In this document: in pieces, positions 53,461 to 64,000 of the stretch | How the letters are laid out: every line of letters begins with the position of its first letter | Position numbering within the stretch: the stretch's first letter is position 1 | NCBI RefSeq assembly: GCF_001720465.1 | Contig: NZ_CP017113.1 | Span: forward strand, 2,108,001-2,172,000 | Direction of reading: 5' to 3' | DNA: 64,000 nucleotides | From: Porphyrobacter sp. LM 6 | Lineage (GTDB): Bacteria; Pseudomonadota; Alphaproteobacteria; Sphingomonadales; Sphingomonadaceae | Notes under the pieces: model-generated | Told to the model about the DNA's origin: nothing | Databases searched by the model: none | What the model saw: the letters and a program-made list of their open reading frames with translations, nothing else | Translations under genes and position numbers: made by a program

Positions 53461-54639
53461 TCATGGTGAACGCAAGCTGGCGAAGAAAAATCCATCCGTA
53501 CCGTCATGGAGCGGATCGAGGCGCCAGCCACCCCCGCGCGGGCGGCCCAGCGGCATCGCCAGCGGTTCGGCCCGCCAGCCGGGATGGCGCGCGAGGAAGG
53601 CGGCAATACGGTCTGCTCCCTCGGCATCGAGCACCGAGCAGGTGACGAAAGCCATCGTCCCGCCCGAACGCACCAGCTGCGCGCCCACATCGAGTACATG
53701 GTCCTGCAATTGGTTAAGGCGCACCAGCTCCGCCGGATCGAGCCGCCAGCGCCCCTCCGGGCTGCGCCGCCATGTCCCGCTGCCCGAACAGGGCGCATCG
53801 ACCAGCACGTGATCGGCCTTCCCCGCAAAGGGCGCGAGCGCGGCCATCTCGCGGCCCGGATCGAGCAGCACGGTGTGATCGACCGCCGCGCCCGCACGGG
53901 CTGCGCGCGGAGCAAGGTTGCCGAGGCGGCGCTTGTCGGTATCGGCGGCAACAATGCTGGCCGCATTGCCGAGCCGTGCGGCGAGTGCCAGCGTCTTGCC
54001 GCCTCCGCCCGCGCACAGATCGATAATGGTTTCGCCTTGCCCGATCGGCAGCGCCTCGACGATCAGCTGGCTGCCGAGGTCCTGAACCTCGATCAGTCCC
54101 TGCGCATAAGCATCCCACTGTTCGACCAGCGTGCCGGAAGGAAAGCGCAACCCCTGCGCCGTCACCAAGGGTTCGCCCGCTTCGGGAAGCGCCAGACCCG
54201 CGCGGTCGGCTTTCAGAGCATTGACCCGGATATCAAGCGGCGCGCGCCCGATCAGCGCGGCGATCTCCGGCCCGCCGAGACCCGAGGCACGCAAGGCGGC
54301 GGCGAGCCACTTGGGCGCAAGGCCGGTCTTGGCTGCCTCTTCGCCCTCGGCGCGCGCTGCGGGGCCGTGGGGCGATCCATCGAACAGCGCGGCAAGGCCC
54401 GGATCCTGCGTCGTCACTGCCAGCATGGCCGCACGGCCGCTCGCGGGGACCGGCCCGCACAGGCGGATTGCCTGATAGACCAGATCGCGCACTGCGCGGC
54501 GGTCCTTCGAACCGGCATAGCGGCGCGCACGGAAGTAATCGGCGATGATCCGGTCAGCGGGGGCACCCTTGCCCCTCGCAGAAGCGATAATGGTATCGAG
54601 CAGCTCGATTGCTGCCTGTACACGCGCGGCGGGAGTCAT
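53461..54639 (-). CDS. RsmB/NOP-family rRNA cytosine-C5 methyltransferase
   Basis: A 392-residue protein with the m5C-methyltransferase core: SAM site DLCAGGGGKTLALA, the Cys in VDAPCSGSGTWRR, and the catalytic Cys in TCSVLDAEG. The N-terminal NusB-like helical domain is present. It probably methylates 16S rRNA like RsmB, though the exact position is not certain. It precedes the TPR gene on the same strand. Confidence 0.9.
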   Translation of the reverse strand: MTPAARVQAAIELLDTIIASARGKGAPADRIIADYFRARRYAGSKDRRAVRDLVYQAIRLCGPVPASGRAAMLAVTTQDPGLAALFDGSPHGPAARAEGEEAAKTGLAPKWLAAALRASGLGGPEIAALIGRAPLDIRVNALKADRAGLALPEAGEPLVTAQGLRFPSGTLVEQWDAYAQGLIEVQDLGSQLIVEALPIGQGETIIDLCAGGGGKTLALAARLGNAASIVAADTDKRRLGNLAPRAARAGAAVDHTVLLDPGREMAALAPFAGKADHVLVDAPCSGSGTWRRSPEGRWRLDPAELVRLNQLQDHVLDVGAQLVRSGGTMAFVTCSVLDAEGADRIAAFLARHPGWRAEPLAMPLGRPRGGGWRLDPLHDGTDGFFFASLRSP

Positions 54640-54681
54640 CGGGGCTGCACAATCACGGTCGGCAATGTCATAACGACGACG

Positions 54682-58157
<3,476 letters not shown>

Positions 58158-58161
<4 letters not shown>

Positions 58162-58910
58162 TCGGCGGTCCAGCCTCCATCAATGCTGTAATTCGCGCCA
58201 GTGATGTTCCGCGCCGCATCGCCGCACAGGAACACCGCCAATGCGGCGACATCTTCGGGCTGCACGAATTGCTTGGTCGGCTGCTTGGCGAGCAGAACGT
58301 CGTTCATTACCTGCTCGCGCGTCATTCCGCGCGCGGCCATCGTGTCGGGGATCTGGTTTTCCACCAGCGGGGTCCAGACATAGCCCGGCGAGATGCAGTT
58401 GGCGGTGATGCCGTGGGTCGCCAGCTCCAGCGCGATGGTCTTGGTGAAGCCCGCCATCGCGTGCTTGGCCGCGACATAGGCGCTCTTGAACGGCGATGCG
58501 GTGAGCGAGTGCGCGCTGGCCGTGGCGATGATCCGCCCCCAGCCCCTGGCCTTCATCCCAGGCACCGCTGCCCTAGTCGTATGGAACGCGGCCGAAAGGT
58601 TGAGCGCGATAATCGCATCCCACTTTTCAGGCGGAAAATCCTCGACCGGGGCAACGTGCTGCATCCCCGCATTGTTGACGAGGATATCGACCGGGCCGAT
58701 CGCGGCCATCATCGCCGCAATCTCGTCAGGCCGCATCAGATTGGCGCCGTGATAGGTCGCGCCCAGTTCATCGCACAGCGCGGCGATCGCATCGGGATCA
58801 CCCAGTCCGTTGAGCACCACCTCGGCCCCTTCGGCCGCCAGTGCGCGCGCAATCGCCAGTCCGATGCCCGATGTCGAGCCGGTGACGAGGGCACGCTTTT
58901 GCTTGAGCAT
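58158..58910 (-). CDS. 3-hydroxybutyrate dehydrogenase (SDR)
   Basis: A 250-residue SDR closely resembling bacterial D-3-hydroxybutyrate dehydrogenase. It has VTGSTSGIG, NNAGMQHVAPVEDFP, ASAHSLTASPFKSAYVAAKH and the C-terminal SIDGGWTAE. It would oxidise 3-hydroxybutyrate to acetoacetate with NAD, as in polyhydroxybutyrate use. No other PHB genes are visible nearby. Confidence 0.88.
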
Positions 58911-59017
58911 TCGTCGCAACTCCTGCACGTTCGGACTGTCTGCTTCGTGCTTTTGCCGTGCGGAAAGCGGCTGTCCAGCAAATTGCTCAAGCAGCCCTGA
59001 TCGTGGGAGAATTTCGT

Positions 59018-59902
59018 ATGCGTCTCGGCCCGTTCGACACCTCGCGGATGAATGTCCGGTCGAGCAGCGACGGCGGCGGTGGCGGCGTGGGGCGCGCTGG
59101 CGGCATCGGCTGCGGCACGCTGGTGATCGCGCTGATCGGCGCGGTCGTCTTCGGGATCGATCCGATGCAGACCATCGGCATGGTGCAATCGGTGCAGCAG
59201 CAGTCAGCCCCGGCGGACGACAACAGCGGCGGCCAGAGCGAAATGTCCGAGGCCGAAGTCTGCGCCAGCAGCGAATATGCGACCGAGGCGTGCAATGCGC
59301 TCACCAGCCTCAACACGACGTGGGAAGCCGCCTTTGCGCGCGCCGGCATTCCGTTCGAACAGCCGGTGCTCGATCTCTACCGCGACGGGCGGGTGAACAC
59401 CGGCGGCTGCGGCGGAGCGACATCGGCGGTCGGGCCGTTCTACTGCCCGGCGGACAAGGGCATCTACATCGACACCAGCTTCTACGATCAGCTCGCGCAG
59501 ATGGCGGGTACCGGCGGGGATTTCGCGCGCCTCTATGTGATCGCGCATGAATATGGCCACCACATCCAGAACATCACCGGGCTTTCCGATCAGGTGCGTT
59601 CTGCCCAACAGCGCAATCCGGGTGCAGCCAACCAGTTGCAGGTGGCGATGGAATTGCAGGCCGATTGCTATGCCGGGATGTGGGCGGGCCGCAACCGCAA
59701 CCTCGTGGAGCCGGGCGATCTGGAGGAAGGGCTGAAGGCTGCCAGCGCGATCGGCGATGATACGCTCCAGCGCAATGCCGGACAGCAGGTTTCGCCGGAG
59801 AGCTTCACTCACGGCTCCAGCCGCCAACGCATGGCTGCGCTGCGGCTGGGCCTTGAAAGCCGCGACGATGCGGCTTGCGATGTGTTTTTCAACGGCTCCT
59901 GA
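59018..59902 (+). CDS. YpfJ-like neutral zinc metallopeptidase family protein
   Basis: The 294-residue protein has a Gly-rich N-terminus (residues 19-32), one membrane helix (about 33-50), and a zincin domain with HEYGHH and the downstream Glu in ELQADCYAGMW. It matches the YpfJ/KPN_02809 group, whose role is unsettled. A GGGAGA site precedes the ATG at 59018. Confidence 0.88.
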   Translation: MRLGPFDTSRMNVRSSSDGGGGGVGRAGGIGCGTLVIALIGAVVFGIDPMQTIGMVQSVQQQSAPADDNSGGQSEMSEAEVCASSEYATEACNALTSLNTTWEAAFARAGIPFEQPVLDLYRDGRVNTGGCGGATSAVGPFYCPADKGIYIDTSFYDQLAQMAGTGGDFARLYVIAHEYGHHIQNITGLSDQVRSAQQRNPGAANQLQVAMELQADCYAGMWAGRNRNLVEPGDLEEGLKAASAIGDDTLQRNAGQQVSPESFTHGSSRQRMAALRLGLESRDDAACDVFFNGS

Positions 59903-59934
59903 CCCGCCCCCCGGCGCGCCAGGAGCCCGACCAC

Positions 59935-61707
59935 TTAGCCTTCGGAATCGCGGAAGCGGCTGATCTGCTGATCGAGCTGCTTGAGCACCTGCTTGCGGGT
60001 ATCCTCGGGGATATCCTTGTCGCGGGCGATCTCGGCGCGAGCTTCCTCCAGCCCCTTGCGGGCCGAAGCGAAGATCCGCGACTGGCAAATGGTGACGACC
60101 TGGGTGCCATCCTTGGCCGTGGTGGTCTCGCTCACTTCATCGCTGCCGGGACGGCACTTCTGCTTGACGATCACCCGCTGCTGACCGGCAGCGCCCGCAG
60201 CCTCGGCTTCGGCCATGGCTTCGGCAACCATGCGCGGGATCTCGGCGTGGACCTTGTCCACCTCGGCAAGGCCCGCGCGCAGATCGGCGAGCATCATTTC
60301 GTGCTCTTCCTTGCTCATGCCCTCGGGCCGGGGGATGTCGAGCGCCATCGGCTTGCCGTCGCGATCGAACTTGCGGACGACGCGGATATGGCGGGCCTTG
60401 GTTCCGGCCTCGGTGGCGGCTTCGGCCGCGGCCTCGGCCCGCATCCCGGCGCGTTCACGGATGATCACCTTGTGCATGCGTTCGCCCTTCTCGCCCGCTT
60501 CGGCAGCGCCGTCGCCGGTGGTGAAGACCATCACTTCGACATCGCCTTCGGGCGGTTCGGGCGCTTCGGGGGGTTCGGGCGCCTCGGGGGCTTCCGGCGG
60601 CAACGGCGCATCAGGGGCCGAAGGCGGCGCGGGGGGAGCCGGCGGCTCCGGCGCTTCCAGCGTCGCGTCGGACGCGGCATAGCTGATCGAGGCGGTCAGC
60701 GGCAGGGCCAGCAGGCCGGCGCCAAGCAGGGCGCTACCGGCAAGGCGGCGGCGCAGGGAAATATGGGACATCGACAGGCTCCTTAAACGGTGAATGATGG
60801 ATTTCTCGCCCAGCACCGGACAGGCCATCGGCGCGCTCAGCGCGGCATGGCTCGCGGCACCGGGATTGGCGGCAAAGCGGGCAATCAAGGTCGCATAGGC
60901 GGCGCGCTCGGCGGCGGAGCGGCGGGCCATAACGCGGGCATCGCAGGCCGCCTCCTGATCGCGGCGCAGCGCCAGCCAGCCATAGCGGCCAAGCGGATTG
61001 AACCAGTGCAGCGCGAACAGCGGCTGGACGAGCACATTGACTAGCAGATCCCCGCCCCGATGGTGCGCCAGCTCGTGCGCCAAAGCGAAATCGCGGGCCT
61101 GCCGGTCATGCAGCGCCATGAAGCCGGGCGGCAGCGCGATCACCGGATCGAGCACGCCGAACGCGAGCGGCGCTGAGGTCGCCGGCGTTTCGACAAGGCG
61201 CACCCGGGCCATCAGACCACGGGTCGATCCCACTTCGCGCGCTTCGGCCAGCAAGGCATCGCGCAATTCGAAATAGGCGGCAAAGCGGCGGCACAGGAAC
61301 ACCCCGGCCCCGACGACCCACGCCAGCAGCAGCGCATCGAGCCACGGCCACTCGGCCATCATGGCGATCAGATCGAAGCCCGGTTGCGGCGCGGCCTCGG
61401 CAGGGGTGGTCAGCGGAGCGGGCACGGCACCGGCGGGGGCCTCTATCGCGGCCTGCCAGACTGCCGGATCGCCCGGCGGGGGCGCGTCGGCGAGCAGCTC
61501 GGCGGGGGGCGTGGCGGGCACGGCCTCGGCGGGCGCCATCCATGCGGGCAGCGTGACCGGCGGCAACACCAGACGCGCGGCCGGGATCAACCACAAGGCA
61601 TAGGCCATCTGCGGCCCGAACCAGCGCGACACGGGGCGGCGCACCAGCAGCACAGCAGCGATCAGCACGCCGGTCCATGCCAGCGTTTCCAGCAGCACCG
61701 CGCTCAT
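59935..61707 (-). CDS. BlaR1-like M56 membrane metallopeptidase
   Basis: A 590-residue polytopic zinc protease of the BlaR1/MecR1 group. The zinc motif HELAHH is near residues 211-216, followed by the conserved EAACDA. A membrane helix around residues 310-345 leads to a Pro/Glu/Ala-rich repeat (PEAPEPPEAPEPPEG type). The last 200 residues form a charged helical domain with no penicillin-binding sensor domain. It overlaps the BlaI-type repressor gene in ATGA and presumably cleaves that repressor on a signal that is not known. Confidence 0.88.
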   Translation of the reverse strand: MSAVLLETLAWTGVLIAAVLLVRRPVSRWFGPQMAYALWLIPAARLVLPPVTLPAWMAPAEAVPATPPAELLADAPPPGDPAVWQAAIEAPAGAVPAPLTTPAEAAPQPGFDLIAMMAEWPWLDALLLAWVVGAGVFLCRRFAAYFELRDALLAEAREVGSTRGLMARVRLVETPATSAPLAFGVLDPVIALPPGFMALHDRQARDFALAHELAHHRGGDLLVNVLVQPLFALHWFNPLGRYGWLALRRDQEAACDARVMARRSAAERAAYATLIARFAANPGAASHAALSAPMACPVLGEKSIIHRLRSLSMSHISLRRRLAGSALLGAGLLALPLTASISYAASDATLEAPEPPAPPAPPSAPDAPLPPEAPEAPEPPEAPEPPEGDVEVMVFTTGDGAAEAGEKGERMHKVIIRERAGMRAEAAAEAATEAGTKARHIRVVRKFDRDGKPMALDIPRPEGMSKEEHEMMLADLRAGLAEVDKVHAEIPRMVAEAMAEAEAAGAAGQQRVIVKQKCRPGSDEVSETTTAKDGTQVVTICQSRIFASARKGLEEARAEIARDKDIPEDTRKQVLKQLDQQISRFRDSEG

Positions 61708-62093
61708 GGCCGGAGCTCCTTGAGCAGCGCCTCGATCTCGTCGAGATCGGCCTCGCTCAGCGCCTCGCTCTCGGCAAGGTGCGCCACCAGCGAGGCGGCG
61801 CGACCGCCGAACAGGCGATCGACCAGCCGGCGCGATTCCCCGCCGATGTAATCCTCGCGGGCGATGATGGGGGTATAGAGGAAGCGGCGCCCGTCGGGTT
61901 CAGCCGCGAGCGCGCCCTTCTGCACCAGCCGCGACAGCAGCGTCTTGACTGTGGCAAGGCTCCATCCACGTTCGGCGCAGACCGTGTCACACACATCGGC
62001 GGCAGTCTGGCGCGGACGATCCCACAGCGCTTCCATCACCGCGTGTTCGGCATCGGTGATGCGTTCGCCAATCGGTTCATCAGGGGTTGTCAC
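61704..62093 (-). CDS. BlaI/MecI/CopY-family repressor
   Basis: A 129-residue winged-helix repressor: ITDAEHAVMEALWDRPRQTA, then the recognition region WSLATVKTLLSRLVQKGAL, and a C-terminal dimerisation helix bundle. GTG at 62093 has a strong GGGAGGA ribosome-binding site. The operator-like inverted repeat 22 bases upstream suggests autoregulation. It forms a two-gene unit with the M56 protease gene. Confidence 0.9.
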   Translation of the reverse strand: MTTPDEPIGERITDAEHAVMEALWDRPRQTAADVCDTVCAERGWSLATVKTLLSRLVQKGALAAEPDGRRFLYTPIIAREDYIGGESRRLVDRLFGGRAASLVAHLAESEALSEADLDEIEALLKELRP

Positions 62094-62114
62094 GCAGATC
62101 CTCCCTCTCGGTTG

Positions 62115-62149
62115 ATTACACCTGTAGTCATATCGACTACGGCTGTAAA
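62115..62149. promoter_or_regulatory. probable BlaI-type operator
   Basis: Two 15-base arms (62115-62129 and 62135-62149) form an inverted repeat matching in 12 of 15 positions and separated by 5 bases. The left arm itself contains the TACA-CC-TGTA dyad typical of BlaI/CopY boxes. It lies between the divergent repressor gene and the phytase-like/cyclophilin gene, so it could control both. Confidence 0.65.
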
Positions 62150-62217
62150 CATTGCCGCTCGATGAACGGCACGGCGAACCGCTTGCACATCGGCAAACGG
62201 GCGATACATCCGGACGA

Positions 62218-63825
62218 ATGACATATCGCCGCCTCGCCGCCGCCGCTGCGCTGCTTGTTTCGCTGGGCACCGCCCTGCCCCTCGCGACTCCTGCCGCAGC
62301 GCAAGATGCCTTTCTACCGCAGACCAGCCCGGTCGAGCTGCTGCCCGGCCAGCCCGACGCGGAAGTCGGCGAGCTGATCTTTCGCGGCGGCGTGGAGATC
62401 GCGCCCGACAAGGCCGGGATCGGCGGCATTTCGAGCCTTGAGTGGCACGACGGACAGTTGATCGCGATTGCCGATGACGGGCGCTGGATGACGCTCACCC
62501 CCGAAGATGTCGGGCCGCGTCTCGTCGATATCTCGGAAGTGACCATCGGCGAGTTGCGCGATGCCAGGGGCGGCAAGCTCGGCTCCAAGGAGCGCGGCGA
62601 TGCCGAGGCAATCACCCGTCTAGCCTCCGGCGAATGGCTGGTCGCCTTCGAGCAGGACCATCGCATCTGGCGTTACGCCGCACTCGGCGAAGCGGCGGTG
62701 GGCAGCGAGGATCGCGCCGCCGCGCTGGTGGCGGGCGCCGCGCCCAATGACGGGATCGAGACCCTCTCCGCATATCCCGGCGGTCTCGTCGCGTGCGGCG
62801 AATGGGCCGATCCGGCGCATCCCAATTGCCTGCGGATCACCGGCGCAGGCGCGCAAGCATTCCACCTCCCCGCCCCCGAAGGCATTGCCGAGGTCGGCGG
62901 CGTGCCGACCGATGCCGCCTGCAAGAGTGATGGCACCTGCTACGTCCTGTTCCGTAGCTATACGCCCGGCGAGGGCAACCGCGCCGCCGTGGTCGCCATC
63001 GTGCCCGACGGAGCCGTCACCACCCTCGCTGTGCTGGCGCCGCCGATGATGCTCGACAATTTCGAAGGGCTGGCCGTGCGCGAGGTGCCCGGCAAGACGC
63101 TCCTCTACCTCGCCTCGGACGACAATTTCCGCAATTGCGAGACCCGCCCCGGCGCGGGCTGCCAGCGCACGCTGGTGATGAAGTTCGAGATTAAGCGCCC
63201 GCCCGAAGCCGCTCCGGTGACCCCGCAGGACTTCGCCGCGACTGCCACCACGCGGCCCGCCACCCGCCCGCATCCCGAAGCGGCCAGCGTCAGCGTGGTG
63301 ATCACCACCAGCCTCGGCCCCATCACCATCGCGCTCGAAACCGAACGCGCGCCGATCACGGCAGGCAATTTCCTGCGCTATGTCGATGAAAAGCGCTTTG
63401 ACGGGACGACGTTCTACCGCTCGGTGCATCTCCCTTACGATCCCCAACCCAACGGCTTGGTACAAGCCGGCACCCGCGGCGATCCCAAGCGGAACCGCCC
63501 GCCCATCACGCACGAGCCAACCAGCCAGACCGGTCTCACCCACACCCACGGTGCGGTATCGATGGCGATGAACGGGCCCGGAACCGCCGACGGCGATTTC
63601 TTCATCGTGATCGAGAACCAGACCGGGTTCGATGCCGAGCCGACCGCGAGCAATCCTTCATGGCAGGCCGGATTCCCGGTGTTCGGCTATGTCACCAGCG
63701 GCATGGACGTGGTCGCCGCCATCCACGCGGCCGAGCGTGATCCCGATGCCGGCGAAGCGGTGATGAGGGGCGAGATGATCGCCCAGCCGATCAGGATCAT
63801 TTCGGCGCGGCGGGTCGCACCCTGA
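62218..63825 (+). CDS. exported phytase-like/cyclophilin fusion protein
   Basis: The 535-residue protein has a signal peptide (cut near AAAQD, residue 29). A beta-propeller 'esterase-like/phytase-like' domain spans about residues 45-345, with GIGGISSLEWHDGQLIAIADDG and LDNFEGLAVRE. After a Pro/Thr/Ala linker, a cyclophilin-type peptidyl-prolyl isomerase domain covers about 358-530, with PITIALETERAP, FDGTTFYRS, LVQAG and DGDFFIVI. The cyclophilin catalytic Arg in FYRS is kept. Each domain usually occurs alone. It is divergent from the BlaI-type gene across the operator. Confidence 0.82.
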   Translation: MTYRRLAAAAALLVSLGTALPLATPAAAQDAFLPQTSPVELLPGQPDAEVGELIFRGGVEIAPDKAGIGGISSLEWHDGQLIAIADDGRWMTLTPEDVGPRLVDISEVTIGELRDARGGKLGSKERGDAEAITRLASGEWLVAFEQDHRIWRYAALGEAAVGSEDRAAALVAGAAPNDGIETLSAYPGGLVACGEWADPAHPNCLRITGAGAQAFHLPAPEGIAEVGGVPTDAACKSDGTCYVLFRSYTPGEGNRAAVVAIVPDGAVTTLAVLAPPMMLDNFEGLAVREVPGKTLLYLASDDNFRNCETRPGAGCQRTLVMKFEIKRPPEAAPVTPQDFAATATTRPATRPHPEAASVSVVITTSLGPITIALETERAPITAGNFLRYVDEKRFDGTTFYRSVHLPYDPQPNGLVQAGTRGDPKRNRPPITHEPTSQTGLTHTHGAVSMAMNGPGTADGDFFIVIENQTGFDAEPTASNPSWQAGFPVFGYVTSGMDVVAAIHAAERDPDAGEAVMRGEMIAQPIRIISARRVAP

Positions 63826-63829
63826 CGCA

Positions 63830-64000
63830 CTAGAGCACCAGCTGCGTCTGGATCACTACCGCCACGGGCTTGCCCTCTGCGGTATTGATGGCGGTTTGCC
63901 ACACCGACATCCGCCTGCCGGTCTTGATCGGCTTTGACACGCCTTTGACCACGCTGCCGACCGGCGCAGCGCCGAGGAAGTTGGTCTTGCTCTCAATTGT
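63830..64000 (-). CDS. PaaI-family thioesterase, C-terminal part
   Basis: The last 56 residues of a gene that continues past the window's right edge. The sequence ESKTNFLGAAPVGSV, then VWQTAI and a C-terminal VAVVIQTQLVL, is the end of a hotdog-fold thioesterase. The TAG stop is 4 bases from the convergent fusion gene's stop. Confidence 0.75.
   Translation of the reverse strand, partial: TIESKTNFLGAAPVGSVVKGVSKPIKTGRRMSVWQTAINTAEGKPVAVVIQTQLVL

Overview
The window is about 64 kb of gene-dense, GC-rich (roughly two-thirds G+C) chromosome. Gene content and protein sequences point to an alphaproteobacterium of the order Sphingomonadales, most likely an Erythrobacter/Porphyrobacter relative: an alphaproteobacterial-type sdhB, dnaE, guaB, purF and ispE set, single-permease LolCD, and a complete exosortase A (XrtA) exopolysaccharide locus in the order typical of this family. 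I see no phage, plasmid, insertion sequence, CRISPR array, rRNA or tRNA. No stretch of more than 300 bases lacks a gene.

Layout. 1-4.4 kb: the 3' tip of a probable RNase E gene with its terminator, a methyltransferase, a small membrane protein, an SDR, then sdhB, a thioesterase and zapE. 4.4-16.6 kb (minus strand): the ten-gene XrtA/PEP-CTERM exopolysaccharide operon. Read in the transcribed direction it encodes the export lipoprotein, chain-length regulator, tyrosine autokinase, outer-membrane barrel, ExeA-like ATPase, polysaccharide deacetylase, FemAB-like protein, glycosyltransferase, exosortase A and asparagine-synthase-like amidotransferase. 16.8-22.5 kb: the XrtA-associated small-molecule module, with a PLP decarboxylase and acyl-CoA ligase on the minus strand and, starting 19 bases away on the plus strand, a GNAT-like protein, an acyl carrier protein and two alpha/beta-hydrolase-fold proteins. 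The two parts probably make, modify and export a surface polysaccharide, with XrtA sorting PEP-CTERM proteins that are encoded elsewhere.

22.5-31.5 kb is a long minus-strand run: ETF-ubiquinone oxidoreductase, a 72-residue membrane protein, a broken 5' end of ispE, a cupin-like lipoprotein, intact ispE, an N-formylglutamate amidohydrolase family member, ilvD, a small lipoprotein, the NAD(P)HX repair enzyme and an RNA m5U methyltransferase. 31.5-36 kb (plus): a degenerate uracil-DNA-glycosylase-like protein, a lytic transglycosylase, moaB and a PA0069-type radical SAM protein. 36-44.7 kb (minus): DUF1330, GNAT and acyl-CoA ligase genes, dnaE, glutathione peroxidase, lolD and lolC/E. 44.9-64 kb is mixed housekeeping: purF, an SDR, a PilZ protein, a serine hydrolase, photolyase, a membrane hydrolase, an esterase, rppH, a TPR protein, an rsmB-like gene, guaB, an M28 peptidase, a 3-hydroxybutyrate-dehydrogenase-like gene, a YpfJ-like zinc protein, a BlaR1/BlaI-type pair with its operator, a phytase-like/cyclophilin fusion and the end of a thioesterase gene.

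The most notable signals are: two parS-like centromere palindromes at 34816 and 21006; an ispE 5' duplication flanking a cupin lipoprotein gene; the XrtA-linked ACP/ligase/decarboxylase/hydrolase module with altered nucleophile positions; a two-domain phytase-like/cyclophilin protein divergent from a BlaI-type repressor across an inverted-repeat operator; and four convergent gene pairs whose stop codons interlock in CTAG or TTAG.
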